Part shown: in pieces, positions 49,882 through 58,287 of the stretch | Layout: each line of letters opens with the position of its first letter | How positions within the stretch are numbered: position 1 is the stretch's first letter | Origin: Bog-756 sp963704585 | GTDB lineage: Bacteria > Actinomycetota > Acidimicrobiia > Acidimicrobiales > RAAP-2 | Direction of reading: 5' to 3' | DNA length: 64,000 nt | NCBI GenBank assembly: GCA_963704585.1 | Contig: OY969919.1 | Span: forward strand, 3,410,001-3,474,000 | Notes under the pieces: generated by a model | Told to the model about the DNA's origin: nothing | Database searches by the model: none | The model's input: the letters and a program-made list of their open reading frames with translations, nothing else | Program-made: the position numbers and the translations under genes

Positions 49882-51273
49882 TCAGGCACCGGCAGGGATC
49901 GCCTGGTGGCCGTCCATCATCTCGGTCATCACCACGCGGATGAACTCGTCGGCCTCGTCGGTCATCCCGCCCGCCACTCCGCCGTAGACCGCGCCCGACT
50001 GCGGTGCGTCGGCCGCGTGCTCGCGCGCGTAGGCGACGGCATCGGAGAGGTCCGCGGCGAAGGCGGCGGCCACGCCCGGCTGGGTCTGGGGGCGGGTGAC
50101 GGCCATGTGGAGGGCGTTCGGGTACTGCTGCCCGTTGAGCCGCCACCCGCGGGTCCGCAGGTGGTCGTTCACGTGGTACACGTCGAAGCCGTCCGCGGTG
50201 AAGCTGAAGAGGAACGTCGGCGAGCCGAGGATCCGGAGCTCGGGGTGCGAGCGGACCGCGGCCTGCATCTCGGCGGCGGTCTCGAAGATCGCCTGCGCGT
50301 ACCCGCGATAGCCGGTTCGCCCGAGCTGCACCATCGACGCCCAGGTCGAGGCCAGCAGCCCGCCGGAGCGCGAGCCGTCCATGCCGGGGGAGCAGTACTT
50401 CCCCCCGCTCCAATCGGTGCGGAAGAAGTACTGCGCGTTGCGGATCGCCTTGTCCCGGAAGGTCAGGACCGACGTCCCCTTGAAGGCGTAGCCGTACTTG
50501 TGGGTGTCGGCCGACATCGTCGTGACCCCCGGCAGCCGGTAGTCGAAGACGGGGACGTCGAAGCCGAGCTCCTGCCCGAAGGGGAGGATGAACCCGCCGA
50601 GGCAGCTGTCGACGTGCAGGCCGACCCCGTGCTCGAGCGCGATGGCCGACAGCCGGTCGATCGGGTCGATCGTCCCGTAGCCGTAGTTGCACGCCGACCC
50701 GACGAGGGCGACGGTCCGCCCGTCGATCTGCCGCTCGACCCACTCGGTGTCGACCTGGGTGGTGACCGGGTCCACCGGCGCGACGACGACCTCGATACCG
50801 AAGAGGTGGCACGCCTTGTCGAATGCGGGGTGCGCGGTCTCCGGCTTGATCACCTTCGGGCGGTCGATGCCGCGGGTCTGGGCCGCGTGGTCCCGGTAGG
50901 CGAGCATCGCATGGCAGATGCTGCCGGTCCCGCCGGTCGCCATCAGGCCGGCGGGCTCGCTCCCCTCGACCGCGTCGGCGCGGAGGAGGTCGAGCGTCAT
51001 CGCGATGATCTCGGCCTCGAACTTGGTGGCGCTCGGGCACATGTCCCGCTGGAGGACGTTCACGTGGGCGAAGAGCCCGAAGGCCTCGTTGAGGAACCGG
51101 TAGTGGTCGTGGTCGCCGCAGTACATCGTCCCCGAGCACTTTCCGTTCTCCCAGGTCGCGTCCTCCTCGCGGGCCATCGAGCGCAGGGCGTCGAGGACGG
51201 CCTCGCGGGGCGTCCCCTCCTCGGGGAGCCGTCGGTGCACGGGGAGTCGGTCGGCGTAGGGGAAGGTGCTCAT
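49882..51273 (-). CDS. PLP-dependent lyase, sphingosine-1-phosphate lyase-like
   Basis: A 463-aa fold-type I PLP enzyme. ATG 51273 follows GAGGAG. WENGKCSGTMYCGDHDHYRF and FAHVNVLQRDMCPSATKFEA resemble S1P lyase (G-x-x-S-G-x-x-Y; S-N-P-L-H) more than glutamate decarboxylase. ATGGTGSICHAMLAYRD binds the cofactor phosphate, and MSADTHKYGYAFKGTSVL supplies the PLP lysine. S1P lyases split a C-C bond in phosphorylated long-chain bases; bacteria rarely make sphingolipids, so the true substrate may be another amino alcohol phosphate. With the adjacent kinase it could form a phosphorylate-then-cleave pathway. Confidence 0.85.
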   Translation of the reverse strand: MSTFPYADRLPVHRRLPEEGTPREAVLDALRSMAREEDATWENGKCSGTMYCGDHDHYRFLNEAFGLFAHVNVLQRDMCPSATKFEAEIIAMTLDLLRADAVEGSEPAGLMATGGTGSICHAMLAYRDHAAQTRGIDRPKVIKPETAHPAFDKACHLFGIEVVVAPVDPVTTQVDTEWVERQIDGRTVALVGSACNYGYGTIDPIDRLSAIALEHGVGLHVDSCLGGFILPFGQELGFDVPVFDYRLPGVTTMSADTHKYGYAFKGTSVLTFRDKAIRNAQYFFRTDWSGGKYCSPGMDGSRSGGLLASTWASMVQLGRTGYRGYAQAIFETAAEMQAAVRSHPELRILGSPTFLFSFTADGFDVYHVNDHLRTRGWRLNGQQYPNALHMAVTRPQTQPGVAAAFAADLSDAVAYAREHAADAPQSGAVYGGVAGGMTDEADEFIRVVMTEMMDGHQAIPAGA

Positions 51274-51592
51274 GGGACGGCTCCTCGGGCGGGTCCGGTC
51301 ACGCTCCGCTCGGACGCATGCCTGCTGCACGGTACACGGCACCTACGCCGGCACCGTCGGCGACCCCGGGTCCGATCGGACGGCGACGCCGGCAGCTCCC
51401 CTCGCATCGGGCCGTAGGGCCTGTCGGGGGCGCCCCGTGCCGCCGGGTCCGGTGCCACGACCCGCGATCGTGTCCGCCGTGCCGGCGCAGGGCTCCTGGG
51501 GTCCGAACGCTTCGCCCCAGGTCAGCGACGGTTCGGCGGCGGCGCGGAACGCCGCGGCCGGGCGTCGGCCCTTCCGAGCAGGGACGATGTGG
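51274..51592. other. Intergenic region without a supported gene
   Basis: About 320 bp between the divergent lyase and GGDEF-EAL genes. Open frames here continue from shadow reading of neighbours and have no start signals. The only recognisable element is the sigma-28-like promoter at its right end. Confidence 0.5.
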
Positions 51593-51620
51593 TCAATCTT
51601 TGGTGACCGCGTGCCGATGA
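51593..51620 (+). promoter_or_regulatory. Sigma-28 (FliA/WhiG)-like promoter
   Basis: TCAA (51593-51596), 16 nt, GCCGATGA (51613-51620), then ATG at 51627 after 6 nt. It is the fourth copy of the element shared by all c-di-GMP genes in the window; the -10 half differs from GCCGATAA by one base. Confidence 0.7.
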
Positions 51621-51626
51621 TCTGGC

Positions 51627-53894
51627 ATGGCCGGGCTGCGAGGCGAGACGATGATGGCCGAGGGCAGGCTGTCCGCGACCCTGAGCGGCCGCCTCGCGGC
51701 CTGGATGTGGATGGTCGCGAGCGTCCTCGCGCTCGCCTCGCAGACGATCGCCCCGGGCGCCGCGTCGCGGCAGATCACGCTCGGCATCGGCATCGGCGCC
51801 CTGCTCTGCGGCGCGGGGCTCTGGCTGGTGCCGTGGCACCGGCTGTGCCCGCAGGCGACCATGTGGCTGGTCCCACTCGCATTCGGCACCATCGGCCTCG
51901 ACTACGCGCTCGCCGACGGCAACGGCTTCCTCTACGCGGTCTCCTTCGTGATGGTCTTCGCCTGGCTCGGCGTCTCCCACCGTCCCGGGACGTGCCTCAA
52001 GTTCACCCCGCTGCTCGTCGTGGGCTTCGCCACGCCGCTGCTGCTCGGCCCAGCGGGAGAGACACGGTTCGGCCTCGCGTCGACCCCCTACGTCGTCGTG
52101 GTCAGCGTGATGGTCGGCGAGGCGGTCGCCTGGGCGATGTCGATGCTCAGCCGGACGCGGTCGGCCCTCGCCGACACCCGAGAGCGGTACTCGGGCGTCT
52201 TCGAGGAGGCACCGATGGGGATCGTCACGGTCTCGCCGGAGCGCACCCTGCTGCGCGTGAACCGCGCCTTCGCCGACATCGTGGGCTCCACGAACGCCGA
52301 GCTCGAAGGACGGAGCATGCAGGAGCTCATCCATCCCGAGGACCGGGCTGCGTCGGACGTCGAGATCCGCCGGCTCGTCGCCGGCGAGATCGACCGCGTC
52401 AGCCTCGAGAAGCGCCTGCTGCGCTCCGACGGGGGCGCGGTCTGGGTGTCGGTCGGCACGTCGTGCGTCCGGAATCGGGACGGGGAGCCCGTCTTCCTCA
52501 TCGGGCAGGTCGAGGACATCACCGAGCGCCGGGCCCTCCGCGAGCAGCTCGCGTACGCGGCCGGTCACGACGAGCTGACCGGGCTGCCGAACCGCTCGCT
52601 CTTCATGGAACGGCTGGCCCGGACGGTCGCCCGCGCCGAGGACGAGGGCCGCCACGTCGCCCTCATGTTCATCGACCTCGACCGCTTCAAGCTCATCAAC
52701 GACGGGCTGGGGCACGACGCCGGCGATCGGCTCCTCCAGCGGATCGCCCGCCGCCTCCAGCGGACCCTCCGGTCGGGCGACTTCCTCGCGCGTTTCGGCG
52801 GCGACGAGTTCACCGCACTCTGCGTGGTCGGCGACGAGCAGGAGGCACTCGATGTCGCGCAGCGGCTCCAGGCGACGATGGCCAAGCCGCTCGCCGACTC
52901 GGACCACGAGCACTTCGTCTCCCTGAGCATCGGGATCGCGCTCTCCTCGTCGGCGTCCGAGTCCGGCGCGTCGATGCTCCGCAACGCGGATGTCGCGATG
53001 TACCGGTCGAGGGAGAGCGGCTACGGCCGGATCGCGATCTACCGCGAGGACGACGAGCTCCACTCGATCCGGAGCCTCCAGATCTCCAACGAGCTCCACC
53101 GCGCGCTCGAGCGCGGCGAGCTCGTCCTCCACTACCAGCCGTTCGTCGACCTCGACGACGTGAGCCTCGTGGGGCTGGAGGCGCTCGTCCGGTGGGAGCA
53201 CCCGACCCGGGGGCTGCTCGCGCCCGGCGAGTTCATCCCCCTCGCCGAGGAGTGCGGGCTCATCGTGCCGCTCGGCACCTGGGTGCTCCGCGAGGCGTTG
53301 CGACAAGGCGCCGCATGGACGACCGAGCGGACACGCAACGGGCAGGACCCGTGGCGGCTCAACGTCTCGGTGAACGTCTCGCCGCAGCAGCTGGTCGATC
53401 CCCTGTTCCCGCAGGTCGTGGCCGACGCAGTCGCCGAGTCGGGCTTCGTGGCCGACCAGGTCTGGCTCGAGATCACCGAGAGCGCGATCCTCTCGGACCC
53501 GCAGGCCGCGGTCGAGATCCTCGGTCAGCTCCGGCGGCTCGGGGTCCACGTCTCCATCGACGACTTCGGCACCGGGTACTCGTCGCTCAGCTACTTGAAA
53601 CACCTGCCGGTCGAGATCCTCAAGATCGACCGGAGCTTCGTCGACCAGGTCGACCGCGATCCCGACGACCGTGCGATCGTGTCCGCGGTCATCGCGATGA
53701 GCCGTTCGCTCGGGCTCACCGTCATCGCCGAGGGCATCGAGCGGCCGGCGCAGGCCGAGCGGCTCACCGAGCTCGGCTGCCGCTTCGCCCAGGGCTACTT
53801 CTACGGGAGGCCCCGCTCGCCGGAGGACATGGGCGGCTGGCCGGCCGACGATCTGCGCTCCTGGGTCACCGGCATCGAGTACGTCGACGCATGA
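51627..53894 (+). CDS. Membrane PAS-GGDEF-EAL protein
   Basis: A 755-aa protein. ATG 51627 sits 6 nt after a sigma-28-like -10 box. About six membrane segments (residues 20-175) are followed by a PAS domain with PAC (about 185-310: FEEAPMGIVTVSPERTLLRV, VFLIGQVEDITERR), GGDEF (391-395, FGGDEFTAL, I-site RSGD) and EAL (518-520, GLEALVRWEHP; SIDDFGTGYSSLSY). Both catalytic domains look intact. PAS suggests sensing of a small ligand, redox state or light. The domain order is the most common one for dual-function c-di-GMP proteins. Confidence 0.95.
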   Translation: MAGLRGETMMAEGRLSATLSGRLAAWMWMVASVLALASQTIAPGAASRQITLGIGIGALLCGAGLWLVPWHRLCPQATMWLVPLAFGTIGLDYALADGNGFLYAVSFVMVFAWLGVSHRPGTCLKFTPLLVVGFATPLLLGPAGETRFGLASTPYVVVVSVMVGEAVAWAMSMLSRTRSALADTRERYSGVFEEAPMGIVTVSPERTLLRVNRAFADIVGSTNAELEGRSMQELIHPEDRAASDVEIRRLVAGEIDRVSLEKRLLRSDGGAVWVSVGTSCVRNRDGEPVFLIGQVEDITERRALREQLAYAAGHDELTGLPNRSLFMERLARTVARAEDEGRHVALMFIDLDRFKLINDGLGHDAGDRLLQRIARRLQRTLRSGDFLARFGGDEFTALCVVGDEQEALDVAQRLQATMAKPLADSDHEHFVSLSIGIALSSSASESGASMLRNADVAMYRSRESGYGRIAIYREDDELHSIRSLQISNELHRALERGELVLHYQPFVDLDDVSLVGLEALVRWEHPTRGLLAPGEFIPLAEECGLIVPLGTWVLREALRQGAAWTTERTRNGQDPWRLNVSVNVSPQQLVDPLFPQVVADAVAESGFVADQVWLEITESAILSDPQAAVEILGQLRRLGVHVSIDDFGTGYSSLSYLKHLPVEILKIDRSFVDQVDRDPDDRAIVSAVIAMSRSLGLTVIAEGIERPAQAERLTELGCRFAQGYFYGRPRSPEDMGGWPADDLRSWVTGIEYVDA

Positions 53895-53933
53895 GCACCG
53901 GGCGGCACGGCCCCCGGGTCTCGAGCGGTGGGC

Positions 53934-55169
53934 TCAGGGACGCCGGCCGTTGCCCATGAGGTTGCCCGCACCCCACTGACCGAGGTCGTTGAGCTGCACG
54001 TGGTCGCCCGTCGCCTCCACGATGCGACCGCCCCCGACCGAGATCGCGGTGTGGTAGACGCTCGTCCAGTCCGACGGGTTGGTCCCCCAGAAGACGAGGT
54101 CGCCGGCTTGGAGGCCGTCGAGGGCTACCGGCACGCCGGCCGTGTGGTACTGGTCGTCGGCGACCCGGGCGAACGAGATGCCAGCGCCGTGCTGCCAGGA
54201 GGCGAGCGCGAGGCCGGAGCAGTCGTAGCCGACCGGCCCGTTGCCGCCGTAGATGTAGGGCTTGCCGAGCTGCGCGAAGGCGAAGAGCACCGCACGGTCG
54301 CCCGGCGTCGTGGGGCGGAAGACGAGAGCGAGAGGTGGAGGCACCGAACCGGCCGCGTCGCCTTCACCGGTGGCGGTGCCGTCCTGCTGGACGACCCAGT
54401 AGCCCCGCCCTGAGCCCGAGGCCACGATGGCCTCGACCGGCTCGCCGGTCGTGCCGGCGATCGACCCGGCGAAGGTGGCGTCCCCGAAGGCGAAGATGCC
54501 CCCGTCGGAGGCGACCAACCAGTACCCGCGGCCGTCGGGCGTCGGCGCCATGCCCGCGATCGGCTGGTCGAGGACCAGGGCACCGGTCGACCCGGAGAAT
54601 GTGGCGTCCCCGAACGAGAAGACCCCGCCGTCCGACGCGACGAGCCAGTACCCGCGGCCGTCGGGCGTCGGCGCCATGCCGACGATCGGCCGGTTGAGCA
54701 CGAGGTTGCCGGTCGAACCGTAGAAGACGGCGTCCCCGAAGGAGAAGACCCCGCCGTCGGACGCGACGAGCCAGTAGCCCGCCCCGGTCCGGGTCTGCGC
54801 CATGCCCACGATCGGCTGGTTGAGCACGAGGTTGCCGGTCGAACCGTAGAAGGTGGCGTCCCCGAAGGAGAAGACCCCACCGTCGGACGCGACGAGCCAG
54901 AGGCCGGCGTGGTCGGCGGTCGCGGTCGCACTCACGATCGGTTGGTTGAGTGGTCCGGTGAGCGAGCCGAGGTCGGGCACGCCGAACGCCTCGACCGCAC
55001 CGGTGCCGGTCGCGAGCCAGAAGTCGTCGGGGGCCTGCAGCGCCATCGCGTGGGCGACCCCGGCGTGGGGTGCCGCGCCCACGGCCGGCACGCTCGAAAG
55101 GGCGAGCGCCGCCGGGACGGCCAGTGCGGCCGCCCAGCGACCCCACCGTCGGGTCGATCCTCGCTCCAT
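53934..55169 (-). CDS. Secreted NlpC/P60 hydrolase with 42-residue repeats
   Basis: A 411-aa exported protein. A signal peptide (AAALAVPAALALSSVPAVGA) is followed by four near-identical 42-residue repeats (WLVASDGG at residues 91, 133, 175 and 217) flanked by two worn copies (W51, W258). The C-terminal NlpC/P60 domain has Cys317 (GYDCSGLAL), His373 (VYHTAISVGGG) and His390 as the likely triad. It should cut peptide stems in the cell wall, with the repeats giving a wall- or carbohydrate-binding propeller-like arm. A fragment of the same repeat is found at 31406-31636. Confidence 0.88.
   Translation of the reverse strand: MERGSTRRWGRWAAALAVPAALALSSVPAVGAAPHAGVAHAMALQAPDDFWLATGTGAVEAFGVPDLGSLTGPLNQPIVSATATADHAGLWLVASDGGVFSFGDATFYGSTGNLVLNQPIVGMAQTRTGAGYWLVASDGGVFSFGDAVFYGSTGNLVLNRPIVGMAPTPDGRGYWLVASDGGVFSFGDATFSGSTGALVLDQPIAGMAPTPDGRGYWLVASDGGIFAFGDATFAGSIAGTTGEPVEAIVASGSGRGYWVVQQDGTATGEGDAAGSVPPPLALVFRPTTPGDRAVLFAFAQLGKPYIYGGNGPVGYDCSGLALASWQHGAGISFARVADDQYHTAGVPVALDGLQAGDLVFWGTNPSDWTSVYHTAISVGGGRIVEATGDHVQLNDLGQWGAGNLMGNGRRP
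54438..54941. repeat. 126-bp coding tandem repeat, four copies
   Basis: The 42-codon unit of the NlpC/P60 gene repeats with an exact 126-bp period and long identical DNA stretches between copies, including at synonymous positions. High DNA identity points to recent duplication or gene conversion. Copy number may vary between strains. Confidence 0.85.
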
Positions 55170-55280
55170 GTCCCGCGCCCCTCCGGCCGGTGGGCCGTCC
55201 CTCTGGCTACCACGATTCGTGACCAGTCTGCCACGCAGGGTGAGAACCCGGCAAGCGCTCGGGCCGGCCCGTGCTGCGGT

Positions 55281-57260
55281 TCAGGCGGTCGTGGTCGGCG
55301 ACGCGGCGGGAAGCGATGCGGGCGTGAGACGGAACTCCTCGAGCGAGGGGGCCCGGGTCCACCGCCAGTAGTCGACGAGGCGCCAGGGGGAGAGGATGTA
55401 GATGCGACCGTCGGGTCCGCGGTACCAGCTGTGCTCGATCGAGGGGTGCGACCAGACCATCGTGTCGAGCTCGGCCTGGAGCCGCGCGTTGTACTCGTCG
55501 TGGACCTCCTGGCGGCACTCGATCGCACGGTGCCCGCCGTCGAGCAGCGCACCGAGGCAGCCCATCACGTACCGGAGCTGGCACTCCGAGTGGAAGATGA
55601 GGCTGCCGCCGCTCGCGAGGTTCGTGCCCGGTCCGTAGAGACAGAAGAGGTTGGGGAAGTTCGGCACGGTCATGCCGAGGTAGGCGGTGGGCGCGTCGCC
55701 CCACTGGGCCGAGAGCCGCACGCCGCCTCGGCCGACGATCTCCATCGGCCAGAGGAAGCGGTTGGCGTGGAAGCCGGTCGCGTAGACGATGACGTCGACG
55801 GGGTGCTCGGCGCCGCTCTCGCAGACCACGCGGTCCGTGCCGATCGACGCGATCGGATCGATCACCAGCTCCACGTTGTCCCGGGTGAGCGCGGTCAGCC
55901 AGCTCCCGTTGTCCTGGAGGGTCCGCTTGCCGAGACACACGTAGTCCGGGACGACCTTGGCGAGCAGCTCCACGTCGTCGCCGATCTGATCGGCCATCCA
56001 CTGGGTGAAGAGCTCACGTGCGGCGTCGTTGAGCTCGGAGATCGCGCGGTCCTGGTCCGGCCAGTCGGGGTCGACCCGCATGGCCGGGAGCCCGCCGTCG
56101 CACGCTGGCCAGAAGAGGAGGAAGCGGTACCACCGCCCGTAGAAGGGGAGGTGGGCGCAGGCCCACCGGGCGCCGGCGCCGACCGGGTCGTGGTAGTGGG
56201 GATTGGGGAACATCCACTGCGCACTCCGCTGGAAGACGGTGAGCGACGCCACGTCCCCCGCGATGGTCGGGACGAGCTGGAACGCGCTCGCCCCGGTGCC
56301 GACAACCGCCACCCGCTTCCCGACGAGATCGATCCCCTCCGGCCAGCGCGCCGAGTGCACCGCCACGCCCTCGAAGGTGTCGCGACCGGGGATGTCGGGG
56401 AGCTTCGGCCGGTTGAGCTGTCCCACGGCGCTGATCACGGCGTTCGCCTCGACGACCTCGATCGCGCCGGACGCGGTGCGCAGCTCGACCGACCAGGTGG
56501 CCGACTCCTCGTCCCAGCGGGCGCCGGTGACCTCCGTCTCGAAGCGCACCTGCTCCGCGATCCCGAATTCGTGCACGCACCGCTCGAAGTACGCCTGGAG
56601 CTCGGGCTGGCGGGCGAAGAACTCGGTCCACTCGCCGTTCGGCGCAAACGAGTAGCAGTAGAAGTGGTTGCCGACGTCGACCCGGCAGCCGGGGTACCGG
56701 TTTTCCCACCAGGTCCCCCCGACCCCGGGGTTCTTCTCCACGATGGTGAAGGGGATCCCCGCCCGCGCGAGGCGGAACCCTGCGAGCAGCCCCGACATCC
56801 CCGCGCCGACGACGAGCACGTGGAATCCCGCCTTCGCGTCCGCGGGCAGGTCGTCGACCCACGTCACGTCGCGCGCGTCGGTGCCGTCGAGCTCGAGCTC
56901 CTCGAGCATCATCGGGACGTACTCGTCGGGCACGTCGCCCGCGACGAGCACTTGCATCATCTCGTGCACCGTCGACGGCGTGGGCGGGGGCGGCAGCGTG
57001 CACCCGCCGTCGCGGAAGACGGCGATGACGTCGACCGCCCGGCGTCGCACCGCAGCCTGGTCCTCGGGGCTCATGAAGCCCTGCACCTCGTTGAGGTAGA
57101 TCCCGGCCGGGCGCGGGCACTCGTCGAGGATCGACCGGTCACCGGTCAGATGCACCATCGACATGAGGAGCGTGGGCACGCTCACGTCCTCGAGGTACGC
57201 GGCGATCGTCTCGTCGTCCTCGGTGACGGGGGCGAACCCGAGATGGTTGTCGGTCGGCAT
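55281..57260 (-). CDS. Baeyer-Villiger-type flavin monooxygenase
   Basis: A 659-aa class B monooxygenase starting at ATG 57260. A helical N-terminal extension of about 145 residues precedes the FAD loop VLVVGAGMSGLLAGFRLA, then GGTWWENRYPGCRVDVGNHF, the Baeyer-Villiger fingerprint F-x-G-x3-H-x3-W-P (FEGVAVHSARWP), the NADPH loop VAVVGTGASAFQ, and VIVYATGFHANR. Such enzymes insert oxygen next to ketones using NADPH and O2; the long N-terminus resembles 4-hydroxyacetophenone- and steroid-type members. The lipase-like hydrolase is divergent 118 bp away and could open the ester or lactone product. Confidence 0.93.
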   Translation of the reverse strand: MPTDNHLGFAPVTEDDETIAAYLEDVSVPTLLMSMVHLTGDRSILDECPRPAGIYLNEVQGFMSPEDQAAVRRRAVDVIAVFRDGGCTLPPPPTPSTVHEMMQVLVAGDVPDEYVPMMLEELELDGTDARDVTWVDDLPADAKAGFHVLVVGAGMSGLLAGFRLARAGIPFTIVEKNPGVGGTWWENRYPGCRVDVGNHFYCYSFAPNGEWTEFFARQPELQAYFERCVHEFGIAEQVRFETEVTGARWDEESATWSVELRTASGAIEVVEANAVISAVGQLNRPKLPDIPGRDTFEGVAVHSARWPEGIDLVGKRVAVVGTGASAFQLVPTIAGDVASLTVFQRSAQWMFPNPHYHDPVGAGARWACAHLPFYGRWYRFLLFWPACDGGLPAMRVDPDWPDQDRAISELNDAARELFTQWMADQIGDDVELLAKVVPDYVCLGKRTLQDNGSWLTALTRDNVELVIDPIASIGTDRVVCESGAEHPVDVIVYATGFHANRFLWPMEIVGRGGVRLSAQWGDAPTAYLGMTVPNFPNLFCLYGPGTNLASGGSLIFHSECQLRYVMGCLGALLDGGHRAIECRQEVHDEYNARLQAELDTMVWSHPSIEHSWYRGPDGRIYILSPWRLVDYWRWTRAPSLEEFRLTPASLPAASPTTTA

Positions 57261-57378
57261 CGGGCCCCTCCGGAGCACGGTCACGCGCTCCTCCGGTCGG
57301 CGCGGCGCGGACGGCACGACCCTACCGGCCGCCGACCACCTAGGCTCGCCGTCGGACCGGGAGGGGAAGGGGGCAGCC

Positions 57379-58287
57379 GTGGGACATCCGGGGATCGACC
57401 TGATTCGCACGTTCCTCGCGGAGTCGAAGGTCGCCAGCGGCTCGATCGACGAGCAGCGCGCCGCCATGGCCTCGCTCGCCGCGGACGCACCCGCACCGGC
57501 GGGCGTCGAGGTCGAGGCAACGACGCTGGCGGACCGGCGCGCCGAGTGGCTGCGGCCCGACGGCGCCGACACCGAGGCGGCGGTGCTCTATCTGCACGGC
57601 GGCGGCTACTGCACCGGCTCGCTCGACAGCCACCGCGCGCTCGCGAGCCGCATCGCGCGCGCGGCGCGTTGCGCAGTGGTCACCCTCGACTACCGGCTCG
57701 CTCCTGAGCACCCGTTTCCGGCGGCGGTCGCCGATGCGACCTCGGCCTACCGCGAGCTGCTCGCCGAAGGCCGCGCGCCCGAGCACCTCGCGGTCGCGGG
57801 CGACTCGGCAGGCGGCGGGCTCACGATGGCCACGCTCCTCGACCTTCGAGGACGCGGCACCGCGCTGCCCGCGGCCGCGGTCTGCCTCTCACCGTGGGTC
57901 GACCTGACCCAGTCGTCCGGCGCGTACGGTCGGATCGACGACGCGGACCCGATGGTGACCGGAACCGGGCTCGACGAGATGGCCGCCGCGTACCTCGCCG
58001 GCACCGATCCGCGCAACGAGCTCGCGTCACCGCTGTTCGCGGGCGACCTCGGCGGGCTGCCGCCGATCCGCATCGAGGTCGGTGAGCACGAGGTCCTCCT
58101 CGACGACGCGACCGCGCTCGCCGAGGGGATCCGGCACGCGGGCGGCGACGTCGAGCTCGTGGTGTGGCCGGAGATGATCCACGTCTTCCAGGCGTTCCCC
58201 GGCAACCTCCTCCCCGAGGCCGACCGGAGCGTCGAGGCCGTCGGGGCCTTCCTGGCCGGCCGACTCGGCGTCGCGTCGGTCGGTTAG
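57379..58287 (+). CDS. Alpha/beta hydrolase, hormone-sensitive-lipase family
   Basis: About 302 aa from GTG 57379 (behind GAGGGGAAGG). LYLHGGGYCTGSLDSHRALA has the oxyanion motif H-G-G-G, DYRLAPEHPFPAAVAD the conserved turn, VAGDSAGGGLTMATL the nucleophile serine, and the catalytic aspartate and histidine fall in IEVGEHEVLLDD and WPEMIHVFQAF. Enzymes of this family cut short- to medium-chain esters. Placed divergently beside the Baeyer-Villiger monooxygenase, it is a good candidate for hydrolysing its product; that is inference. Its stop overlaps that of the convergent SDR by 4 bp. Confidence 0.92.
   Translation: MGHPGIDLIRTFLAESKVASGSIDEQRAAMASLAADAPAPAGVEVEATTLADRRAEWLRPDGADTEAAVLYLHGGGYCTGSLDSHRALASRIARAARCAVVTLDYRLAPEHPFPAAVADATSAYRELLAEGRAPEHLAVAGDSAGGGLTMATLLDLRGRGTALPAAAVCLSPWVDLTQSSGAYGRIDDADPMVTGTGLDEMAAAYLAGTDPRNELASPLFAGDLGGLPPIRIEVGEHEVLLDDATALAEGIRHAGGDVELVVWPEMIHVFQAFPGNLLPEADRSVEAVGAFLAGRLGVASVG

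Noticed and set aside
49882..51273. Glutamate decarboxylase
   Set aside because: The opening (GKCSGTMY, FAHVNVLQ) and the sequence around the PLP lysine are closer to sphingosine-1-phosphate lyase, and no glutamate antiporter is present.
54438..54941. CRISPR array
   Set aside because: The repeats are 126 bp, contiguous and in frame within a secreted protein gene; there are no spacers and no cas genes.
54909..57707. A 932-codon plus-strand open frame
   Set aside because: It is the mirror of the Baeyer-Villiger gene; only its last part overlaps the real hydrolase in another frame. No conserved motif and no ribosome site.
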